A stretch of DNA of 64,000 nt from Telopea speciosissima (taxonomy: Eukaryota > Streptophyta > Magnoliopsida > Proteales > Proteaceae): assembly GCF_018873765.1 (NCBI RefSeq), contig NC_057925.1, forward strand, positions 59,966,970 through 60,030,969, given 5' to 3'. The translations under genes were made by a program, and so were the position numbers. The notes beneath the pieces were generated by a model, which did not search any database, was not told where the DNA came from, and saw only the letters and a program-made list of their open reading frames with translations. The first letter of the stretch is position 1. Each line of letters starts with the position of its first letter. Below, piece after piece: positions 1-11,900 of this stretch.

Positions 1-888
1 ATAAGGCTTGGTAGGGAAATTGGATAAAGGATTTTAATGATAGCAGCAGAAAATTAAAAAAGAGTTCCAGAAAAATTAGAAAGAGAAGATAAACCTATTC
101 ACACCTAGAATATTTAAGCCATGACACATTCAATCGAGAATAATTCTTCAATGTCATAGCCAAATTTTTATCATCATAATTCGGAACACAATTGGTTTAT
201 ATAGACTTCTGGATCCTAACTGAACTATGACATACTAAGACACATCCCATCACAGACCAACACCCAGCAAATATTTTGGTTATCTTTGCAAACCAAATTG
301 ATTTGTAAGTCTTGAGCTTGTTAGCAAAGTAGTTGTATAAAATTCCTAATGATACCAAAATAAGGTAAAATACTTTTTGAAACCCCTTCTCCCCCCAGCA
401 AAAAGAATGGCATCAAGAGAACTTATGAAAAATAGAACCCAAACTCAATTCAGACTTCAAAATAAAATAAGACAGCACAAATAAAAAATTTAATTAAACT
501 GAAACAAATAACACTAAAAATAACCAGACCCTAAATCTGACCCCAAAAATTAAAAGAAAAAACCATAACAGACATTTTATCCTGATATGGAGAAAAGAAA
601 CAAAGAAAGATAAAAGTTTCATATCTCACATAACTAATCCAATTACCTCATAACTTTGATCCGGTCAGTGCCACGCAGGTCTCCATTTTATAAAGAACTC
701 TTAAGTGGCCTCCACAAGAAATCATCTATTTTCTACAGTTCCTAATCTATATAGTAGTTGTATCTTAGAGGTAACGAGAATTAAGTCGACCAATATCAAA
801 CAGATGTTAAACATGAAGATGTAGTCAAGTATTTTTGATAAACTGAATGAAAAAATGTGCCAAAAAAAATGAAGAAGGTTTCTCGTAC
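1..888. other. Sterol reductase intron, no feature seen
   Basis: AT-rich sequence downstream of the exon ending at 889, whose donor is GTACGA on the minus strand. I looked for the next expected block (FFFVRAGMMGWL) and did not find it, so the next exon should be left of the window. Confidence 0.6.
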
Positions 889-3800
889 TTGAGGTCAACT
901 CCCATAAACTGAGGATTCAGCTGTATTCCAAACCACCTATGAGATGAAATAGAATGACAATTAAACAACATTCTATGGGAAAACAAAACAAACTGTAAGG
1001 ACTACAGAAATAAAATTCTCTTAAACCTAAGGTCATCATTAAGGAAAAAGTCATTCCTAATGAAATCAATTGAACTATTAGTAAACATTGTTTAGAAAGA
1101 TGTAAAAGGTCTAACCATCCCCAACCACCACCCACGCCAGAAAAAAAAAGGGCATTAATAATCCATTAGCTATGGACATCAATGTCCATTATCTTGCTTC
1201 TATTCTTTTCTCATGTTCTCGCCTGTAATTTGAGTCCGTTTGATCTAGTTCATCAAAAGTGACATATGGGGAGCCAGTCAGAGTACAAAAATATTTTGGC
1301 CTATTCATACTGTTACCATTCCAGGGTGACATGAACTTTCTTAATAAAAGAAGGTTCTAAAATTTCATCTGTCTTTAAGTTGTAGCACAAAGAGATTTTT
1401 ATCACACTTTGCATTCCCATTAAATTTTGCTATCTGATGATGAGTAGGGATATAATTTTCCCTTCTTTGAATAGGATTGCTCACGAAACTCCTGGATCTC
1501 ATTCCTCACAGCAGAATGGTATGGGTGAAATTAAAAACTGCAAATTACTTCAGTTTATTCTTTTCTTTTTTTTTTTTTTTTTGGGGATGAATAAAAATTA
1601 TATTACGAAGAAAAGAAGAGAATATACATGCCCGAGGGCAGAAAAAAGAAAGAAGAGGGACAAAGCTAGCCTAGGGGGGAGCAGGCTGCAACAGGGAAAT
1701 AGGCAAACCCCAGGATACAACAATGAGTCTCTTCCTTGGGGAATTACAGGGGAGGGGGGGAGCAAGGCAACCTTGGTGGAAACATCAAAGAAGATGGCAT
1801 TCCAAATCTGATCTAGAGAACGAGAGTTGGAAGTCCATCTCTGAAGGTTATGTTCCATCCAAATATGAGAAATAGTAGGCACAAAAAGCTAGTTTGCCCA
1901 CAGAGTCACAAATAATCTTTCCTCCAAACGTCATAACGATCCAAAGCCACTCTCTCTGAAGGGGAAGATGTCTTCTTCTGTCTGGCCAGCAACAACTCAG
2001 GACTCTTATCCAAATGGAGGCAGCTAAGGGGCAGGAGAAGAATAGGTGGTCTGAATCTTCTTGTCCATTCCAGAAAAGGCAACAAGAAGGGGAGACCTGA
2101 ATGTGGCGATAGATGAGAAATGCCTACGTCGGAAGACAGTTGGAGACCGCACGCCAAGATGTGAAGTTGTGGCGAGGGATGTGGCCTTTGAACCAAACAA
2201 CTTTGTACCAAGGAGAGGGGGAACCTTTGTGTCTCACCCAAGTCCCAAACTGAGCGGGAGCTAAATATACCTGAAGCTGAGGAGAGCCAAAGGGTCGTAT
2301 CACCTCTACCACGGTGACCGGGGGGAATGGGGGGGGGGGGGGGAGGAGTGGGGAGGGGACCAGACACCATTGGAGATGATGGAGGCAACCATAGAGCTTC
2401 TGTCAAGCCGTGAATGGTAGATGTCCCTGTGACTCACCACAAAAGAGAGAACGCCTGAGGGGAGCCATTGTCATTCCAAAGAGAAGTGGAAAACCCATCA
2501 TCAATCCTGCTAGAAATGGCATCAATGGCAATGTGTCTGGTTTGAAGGATCCTACGCCAAACCCATGAAGCATTATTGGAGGAGCCAACCGACCAAATAG
2601 TGTCTTTGCAGAGGAGGCTAGCGTATACCCAAGAAGTCCAAACGCTGTCCTTCTTCGTGAGAAGTTTCCAAATCAGCTTAAGAGAGCCAGCCAGGTTTAC
2701 ATCTTTGATTCTTCTGAGACCCAAACCCCCTTCAGATTTGGGGAGACAAATAAAAGCCTAGCTCAAGGGGTGGAGAAATCTCGTGGATTCTGCGCCTTTC
2801 CAAAGGAATGCACACATGATGGACTTTGCAGCCTTAATGATGGGCTTGGGAAGGCCAAAGACCCCACACCAGTAAATGTAGAATGATTGGAGCACAGATC
2901 TGATAAGCTCCAGATGCCCCTCATAGGAGAGAAGTCTAACTTTCCAGACCTGAAGCCTTTTCCGTAAAAGGTCTAAAACGGGGGAGCAATGGTGGGCAGT
3001 TAACCTGGCAGGGATGAGGGGGAGGCCCAGGTATTTAATAGGAAGGGAGCCTATGGTGAACCTTGCAAGGTGGGCTTTGGTGGTGTCGGAAACCCCTACG
3101 AGGAAAATGTGGGGCTTGGCAAGGTTGATGCGAAGGCTGGAGAGGGATTGGAAAAGGCGGAGAGAAGGCATGATGGACTCAATGGAGCGGGTATCGACCT
3201 TGGAGAATATCATAAGGTTATCTGCAAAGGCAAGGTGGGTCAGGTTTGAGGATTTGCATTTGGGAATGGGAGAGATAAGATGGAGGTCAGTTTTGGACTG
3301 GATACTACGGGATAGGACTTCAAAATAGAGGCAAAAGAGGAAGGGGGAAAGGGGACAGCCTTGAGCGATACCAGCAGAAGAGGGAAAATACCCATCCAGG
3401 CTGCCGTTGACAAGGACAGAGAAGTGGGGGGAAGAAATGCAGGATTGAATCCAGTTTCATGTTTAAGGGGGTTTTGTCATAATTTTGTACTTCCTTATTA
3501 GCCACATGCCCTTGTCAGTTTTGAATGGCCAACCACCTTCTGTCGTTTCCTATTTGCGTCATCCTTTTCTATCTCCTCATGTGTTTGGTTGTCTGTCTAT
3601 TGGTCACATTTTTGCTCACCATACCAACAAGTTATCTCATGCAGTTAAATTGTCTTTCTCCTGTATATAGGAATAAAAAAGGATGTCATTGTTACTTACC
3701 ACCTTCTTTTGTGGTAGTGTATGAGGGACTCAATCATATCCGACCGACAAGCCCAAAACCAAAACGACTATTTAATAAACGACTCAGTTCCGGTTTTAAG

Positions 3801-5901
3801 CTATCTATTTTATGACTTAATCGGTCGGTCTCTGTCCAAACTCATTAACCTGATAGACTGACCGACTAGCGTCCTGACCGAAACCAACCAATTAACATTT
3901 TTTTCTCCAAAATTCCCTACCCTTCTAGAAAATCCCAAAAACCTTCTTATGCCACTATCCCCTTTCCTCTTTTCTTCCTTCCATTTTAAAATCCTGGTGT
4001 ATCATTTTTGCTGATAATATTGTTTTGGTGGATGACACAAAAGCAGGGATTAATGCCAAGTTGGAGTTGTAGAGATCAACCTTGGAATCAAAAGGTTTTA
4101 AGACAAGTAGAACGAAGACGGAGTATATGGTGTGTACTTTGGTTACACTAGGACGGATAATGAGGTGAAAATTATGAGAGGGAGATTCCGCAAAATGATT
4201 ATTTTAGGTATCTAGGCTCAATCATAAATAAAAAAGGTGATATAGAGGATGATGTTTCATATAGAATTAAAATAGGATGGATGAAGTAGAGAGGTGCATC
4301 CGGACTGTTGTGTGATAGACTGATAGGCATATTCTTTTAATGCTGAAAGGAAAATTTTATAGGACAGTCATACGACAAGCTATGATGTATGGTGCGGAAT
4401 GGTGGGCAGTTAAGAAGCATCATAGAGATAAACTCAGTGTCGCGGAGATGACGATGTTCCGATGGATGAGTGGCAAAAGTAGGAAGGATAAATTAAGGAA
4501 TGATTATATTGGAGCTTATTTGGGAGTAGCTTTGATACATGATAAGCTATGAGAAAGTCATTTGAGGTGGCATGGCATTTTCAACAGAGACCTTTGGATG
4601 CTCTAGTACAGAGGAGTAATTTGATTCAGATTGAAAGAACTAAAAGAGCTAGGGGCAGACCTAAAATGACCGTAGGAGAAGTGATGAGGAAAGACATGCA
4701 TAGCTTAGGCCTTGTATCAAGTAAAAAGGGCATACGAGTGCACGAGGCTCCAGCCACTGCAGGGTCTAGGGAGGGTCATAATGTACGCAGCCTTACCCCC
4801 ACTTCACGGAGAGACTGTTTCCTGACTTGAACCCGCGACCACTAGGTCGTAATGGAGCAACCTTACTGTTGTGCCGAGGCCCGCCCTCTAGGCCTTATAT
4901 CAAGAATGACCTCAAATAGAGCTGATTGGAGGGCAAAGATCCATGTAGACGACCCCATTGAGTTGGGATAAGACTGAGTTGTTGTTGTTGTATTATAATG
5001 GCCCAATTCTATAAACCTAATTATTAGGGATTTAAGTCATGTACGGGATTAAGTAGTTAGTTTCTATTTTGTTAAGGTTCTAGAATAGTTTTATTTTGAA
5101 GAAGACTTAAGTGTAAGGGATCCTCCCTCCAATACACATGGGTTTCCTATTTTTTCGTCGTTGTTGTATAAATAAAAAGTAGAGGATCTTACCCACTACC
5201 AACAATTTGAACAATTTGTTAAGCTTATGCTTGCTGGTTACTTTCTGTGAGATTCAGAACTCTTTTGCTGTGAGATGCAATGAAACCCTTGGTGAGATGC
5301 CAAAGTAGCTTGGTGGGATGCCAAGTTGGACTGATGAGATGCTAGTCAAGTTCTAGGTGGGAAGCCTAGTTCATATCCTTCTTCTTCTATCTAATCAAGT
5401 TTTAGATCAGGTGCTAGTGCTGATATTGCCATCTTCTTCTCCCATCGATCATAAGTTGTATTAGTAGTTCAATGATTATCCTGGATTACATAAGGTTTTC
5501 TAAACCCTAATCCCTTAGGTGATTAGAATACCCCATCAGTCTCCTATCCCATTTACCAACAACTAGTAGTAACAAGAAAATGAAATGAGATTGCACATTG
5601 TATCGGGAAAACAATTAACACGATTACATGACAAGGACATAGCTTAGGCCTTGTATCAAGTATGACCCCGAATAGAGCTGATTGGAGAGCAAGGATCCAT
5701 GTGGCCGACCCTATTTAGTTGGGATAAGGCTGAGTTGTTGTTTGTTGTACATGACAAGGACATGGACATGCATGACGTGCGAACACAAGGTGTCTAACAT
5801 AGAAAGCTAAATTAGATATAGAGGCATGTCTGGTATGACTATAGATACATTTTCTATGATGCTAATATATATATTTCCATATTTCTTCATAGAGAACTTC
5901 A

Positions 5902-5942
<41 letters not shown>

Positions 5943-8900
5943 GGCATTAGGTTTATTTGTTTTGAAATTTGAAGTAAAATTAGGGGTATTTTTGGAGTGA
6001 GATCTCAACGACTAAGTTGGGGATTTGGTCAATTATTTTCAACCAATAAAGGGGATTACCGATTACGTCTTGCGATCAATCTCAAGCTGCTTCAATGGAT
6101 GTGGTGATCTTCATTGTGGTTACTGGTGTTTCCGGGTTTTTGGCATTTCCACAGAATGGCTTAATCAGGAATTATCAATGCGATTCTATGTATAGTGAAA
6201 AGCAAAGTAAGTCAGTGGAGCTCCGGCAAACATTATTGTGAAGTTTAACAGCAGCAGCAACGGAAAAATGATCTTCAACTCCAAGGGTAAGAGAAGACGA
6301 TACGGTTTTGTCTTTAGTTCAGCCATCCATAATTTTGTGGCTTTGGCTCAGATTGAGCCATTCATTCAAGTTAAATCGAAAAAATCAACTAAACCAAGCC
6401 AAAAGTTAAATTACCCATTTTGTCCTCAATTTCAAATTGTTCAAAACAAGGAAATAAGGGTCAAAAAGAGATGATACGAAGTCTGTTGTAACCGACTTAG
6501 TTGCACCTATCTTCATTAATATCAACACACAACCCATGTTGAAACATATCCAGAGTGAAATGTTCACTCTCTCCGTCACACACACTTTTTTGTTACTACC
6601 TCTAATGTCAAAGGGGTGATTTTAAGAGATATCGTATCGTATCCTATCGAAGAGACGCAAGATACGTATGGAAAATGGTCAGGAAATGCATGGATATGCT
6701 TATGATACATATAAAATACAGTTTTGAAGCATAAAACACCTTATTATACAATATGTAAATATATATCAGCTTGATGCAATGATGTGAGTCATTTTTACCT
6801 AATATAATGATGCTTAAATTTTTTTTTACTTTTTTTTTTTTAAAAAGAGAGAACTACGACTTTACCACTTTTTTCGCCCAAATTTGTTTCAGTCCATAAT
6901 TTGAACACTGTAAATCCCCAAAACTTGTTGAAATAGTGAAAATTAGGGTTGTTTTTTATGATAGATTTTCTCCCACTCATATCAACAAGAAAAGCAAGTT
7001 TCAAAGGCCTTCAGTTGCTCTCAGTTTTGTATCTCACCCACGGTTTCTGTTTTACAGGTTTAAAGGGGGCATATCAAGTGTATCTTACTTGTATCGGATC
7101 GTATCAGCCCCATATCGGACTGTATCAGCCAAGCTTGTTTGAAATTAAGTATCAGATCAATACCCACCAATACCGATACGTATCAGCTTATACTTAAAAC
7201 CCTAGGTAGTAGTATCCTGGCATTTTAACACATGTATCCATGTCTAAAAATTTCAACTACAGCCCAAAAAATTGTCAAAATAGCATTTTCGTGAAAAAAA
7301 TACAATGATTGAACCTCCTCTCTGGAACTAATTATAAATCACCAGATATTTGAACAGGATATTCTGATGAATTTACTTGTGTCAATCCAAGTATTCATAT
7401 GAAGAAGTCTTACACATGAAACGAAATTTAAACCATAAGGGATGTTAATTAAGACAGATACAGGGCTTATTAAGAAGTACCAGTCATGAATAAAGTTTCT
7501 TGTGACGTGTGGTTTTAAAGAGGAACCCTGATCACGAGATTTGCAACCAGCAGCATAAAGTACCAATGTTGCCTGTCATGGACAAAAGACAAAGTAACAA
7601 CATTCAAGGCCATCAATTATCGTAAGGGCAAGTAGAATTGCATGTCATGGCTACAATCAATGATTAAAATATTGGAACAAGAGCATAAATTTAGTAAACA
7701 TCAGAAGATGCAATCTAAATTTCTTTTGTTAATAAAAAATATTTTGATGTAGTCCTAGGTAGGAATAGTCCCACTAGGAGCCAGGTAATGGGGTCACACA
7801 CTAGGGCTGGCCGATTGGGACAGCTTAGGCTAAATTAGGGCAGAATTAGGGTTAGGACTAGGAGTTTGAACTAGGGTTTTATTTAGTAATGATGTGCAGG
7901 TTTTTAGGAAGCTAATGATATAGGTTTTAAATAGATTTAAATAGAAAATTAAAATTCTGAAATTCTAGGGTTAGGGTTTTGGGTTTTAGATTCTAGGCTG
8001 AAACTAGGGTTTTAAGATGGAAGTTTGGGCTCAGATTCTGGTCGAATTCTCCAATGAGGGGGAAGAACATTCGATCAGAATATGGAGGGGAATTGATGGA
8101 CAGAAGTGGCTGATCTGGGAATCCTAGGGTTTTGGGGTTTTAGAGGGATGAGGGAATTAGGGTTTAGAGTTGTAAGTTGGGGCTGAGATGGCAGTTGAAT
8201 GGAGGGTCTGCTGTGAGGGGGTTGTGGTCAGATTTTGGATGAAAATTAATAAAGGATGAAGGCTGGACAGGTTTAAGAATAATTAGGGTTTAAGAGAATT
8301 AATTGGGAGAGTGTAGGTCTAGGTTAAAAGGTGAGAAACAGCAAAGGTAGTTGCAGGAAAATAAATTACTTACTTGTTTGCAGGGAAATCTGAAAACAGC
8401 AAATAGAATCAGCATGTAGAAGAAAAGGACCTCCCGATCTACAAGATGCAAGGAGTCGCTGGAGTCCACCAGCCCTAACCCTTGATATGACTCACAAGGG
8501 GTCTTGATATGACTCACAAGACATGTCTCTGAAGAGAGAAGTAGCAGCAGCAAAGGCCAACAGCAGGAGATCGATTTTTTTAAACATAATAGGTGGAGGG
8601 GAGCCTCTCCCACGATTCTTATTAAATAAGAGGCCAAAGGCCTTATTCCTAACTCTATTACAAATCAAATCTCTCACTTAAATCATGGAGAGGTGGACCA
8701 ATTTAAAAACAACTTAAAAAACTTAAAGAAAAAGACTTATCTACCCCTAATGACTTAAAACAACTTAAATAAAAGAAGATTCCCTACTAGCCAATAAGAT
8801 ATAAGAACCTCTTAGCCAATAGGATCACTTCACTTAAATTAGACCAATTGAACCAATTGGATGCAACCAATTTAAGCCGGTTCAATTAAAAACACAAAAT

Positions 8901-11900
8901 AAAAACTAAGTATAGAAATAAACTAAACTAAGGCTCCTACTAAAACCCTAGGTTTAGGGTGGCTTCTTCAATTCGAGGAGGCTAGGATCTGCATCATATT
9001 TTCTTTTACTTCTGAAAGATAAATTAGAGATTTATATTAAGCTCTTGTTGGAGTTACATGCAAGCCACAAGAGGCAGAGAGATTAGGAAGAAAGGGAATA
9101 CATAGGAAGTGGCAGATCCACCAAACCCAACTAACATCCAAGAAAGCTGTATCTCAAAAAAGGAGGTGGGCATAAAATTTTTCACTTCTGTGACATGGCA
9201 AAAAGGAAAATGGGACAGGTCACAGGATTCACCGAAGGCAACCATCACCCATGAAAGCTGCACCCCAATCAGGATTTGGACAGCAGAATTTCCACTTCTG
9301 GCCATAAAGCAGACAAAAACTTGTTGGAAAGGAAAAGGCATCAAACAATATCCATAACTACCATTTTTACTTCCCAAGGACAACCTAAACTTCCACCCTG
9401 AATGCACTCAATGAAGACCTTAGAATCCAAAACCTTTACTCATTTGAAGGATTTTGTCAGATAATTCCACACAAATTTCTCCTGCAATAACAGCATTTAC
9501 AAGGGGTGCTTTCTTATATTTTTCAGCATTCAAGGTCCCATTTTCATCTTGAATTGTACTGCCACTCAAGACATGCTTTCAGACATGGGAAACCTGTACC
9601 TTTCGATTTACCCAAAGCACCCATATCATACACATCAAAACATGGGCAGAGGAGTGGGTATGTATCAGATCCTCCGAATCTGTATCCTTTTCTTGTGTAC
9701 TCCTCCTCCCCTCCCCACCCACAAATTACTTGCACCTGCACAGAATACAAGCTTCGAACTTGTCTGATTGCATGCCCGCCCTGTAAAACTACCCATTGCA
9801 GAGTTTTAGTACACTATTACATTTGGAGTTCTTAATGACTTATGCAAGATCATAATTGCATAGATTTCTGGATAAATGCTTTCAGCCTTTGCATCTAGAA
9901 GGTGATTGGACTTAGATTATTACCTTACTTTGCTTACTCAAAAATTGTGCAGAATTGTTATACATGATGTTCAATGTACCAATGCCTAGATGGCAGATCC
10001 ATTTAGTTGAGTCCCTTCATCCTAAGACTAACGTTTATCCTATACATATACCCCCAACCTACACCTGTTTGCAAGCCCATTTAACCTAGTTTGTGGCCAC
10101 AATACAGCCACCACAATTAGCTCTGACACATTTTGTTGGAAGAAGTCCAGTTCAAATGTCGATCTGCAGCAGTGGTTCCCTTATTCTGTCCAAGTTCAAT
10201 CATCAAATCTGGTACTGGCTTACAAGCATTTTAAAGTTCTGCAATTGCTTGAATTTTACATTCATGAAAAGAGGAAAAGACTAGGAGAATCTCATACAGA
10301 TAGACCTCATTTATTGTGTCCCACAGTCCCTCTGAACAACATGTGAAAACCCACCTTGCAATAACCAATAAAAATTTGTTCTTATGGTTAATGTCAAATA
10401 CCTTCTAGTCTTCTACAGACAATTTGTTTCATTCTCAAAATTTAATATCATAGGAACCGAGAACAGTTAAATTCCTGAACCACTGGTGCTTGTTCTCATC
10501 CAGTGGAAGCGGTAATAATATTTTATAGATATGGTAATAAAATATGAGAGCAGGTTTTATGGACAGGACAGTCCTTAGTGTATCTATGGATGGCCCACCT
10601 ATTTGTACCACGTAGTAGGTCTGATTGGGGCTGAGATTTTGTAGAGATGGAGACCCAAAGATCCCATGCTCACATGTCAAGTTTCAACTCAATTGGAGCT
10701 TGTCAAGTGGCAAAATAAAGCTTTCAAAAATCTACGACTACCAAGAGGGTGCATGACAGTAATTGTGAGGGTACATATGATTTACTTTAAGTATGGAATT
10801 TGACCAGTTGCCAATCCAGACCATTCCTTAGATATCCAATGGACAGAATTGCCACATCACCAATCCACATGGTAAAACTAGGTGGATCACCCATAGATAC
10901 TCTATGGACGGGACCATCCATAAAACTTTTTGCCATAAGGTATTGCTGTGGGTACAGTAATGCCACATCCTTTGCAATAGTCTTGTCACCACTGCCTCTG
11001 CTTTGGTAAAGATACTTTTAAAACAAATCTGAATATGACAATGACATGGGTCATCGTACATTTGTACTACAAGAATACTAGAAAATCTTTCTTTAGCAAA
11101 TACGTAATCTGTTGAAAGTCACAGTAAAAAATATTACACGACCTATTATTCTCTTGTTCAAAACTTAAGGATGCATCATAAGCAACAAATGACATAATTG
11201 AACAACAAGCACTAGAAGTAGACAGTCTAATATATATATAGTGTACTTGACAGTGAAGTGCACAACCTTATTTTGACCAGCTAGGCCTAAAAGACAAAGA
11301 GGGTTATTCTGACAAAAGTTCATGAGATTGACCATGCATGGAAGTGTGTTATATGTTATGACAAGCAATACTACCACATTACCATTTTTAACCTCATGAT
11401 AATGAAGCATAAAATTGAACTTACAATGAAGCTGAATATAAAAGTTGTAAAAAGCAGCTCAAGTCCTTTGTCAGCAATTACCTGCAATCATTACTAGAAT
11501 ATGATTCCAACTCCATACAAAAGTTATATGGATAGAGTGAACACCATTGCATTATCTTTAAAAGCTCTCCAACTCCACTAGAACAGTCAGTATAGCACAC
11601 TATTATGCATTCAGTTGTGATTGTGATTTGTGACAAATGATGAGCAATTTCAGTAATCGGTAAACAGGAGTGATATACAAACATCCTAGCAATTGATTGT
11701 GATTTGTGACAAATGATGAGCAATTTCAGTAATTGGTAAACAAGCAATCTCCTGATTCCTGTTAATATACAAACATCCTAGCAATTGAAAATGACAGTAA
11801 GGGAACCTGATTGTAACTTTGTCATAGCTACATTAGTGTATGATGTCTTTGTATCTGGTTTTCCACAACTATGGCCTGGAGGCATGGAGGCAGACATGAG

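Noticed and set aside
1189-1308. 39-codon minus-strand frame (MNRPKYFCTLTG...) with protein-like composition and a splice-acceptor-like start
   Set aside because: It lies in intron 4 of the sterol reductase gene, next to the Copia fragment. No partner exons or family were recognised.
9054-9407. 117-codon minus-strand frame with an internal repeat
   Set aside because: It lies in a sterol reductase intron; the repeat reflects a degenerate DNA duplication and no family is recognised.
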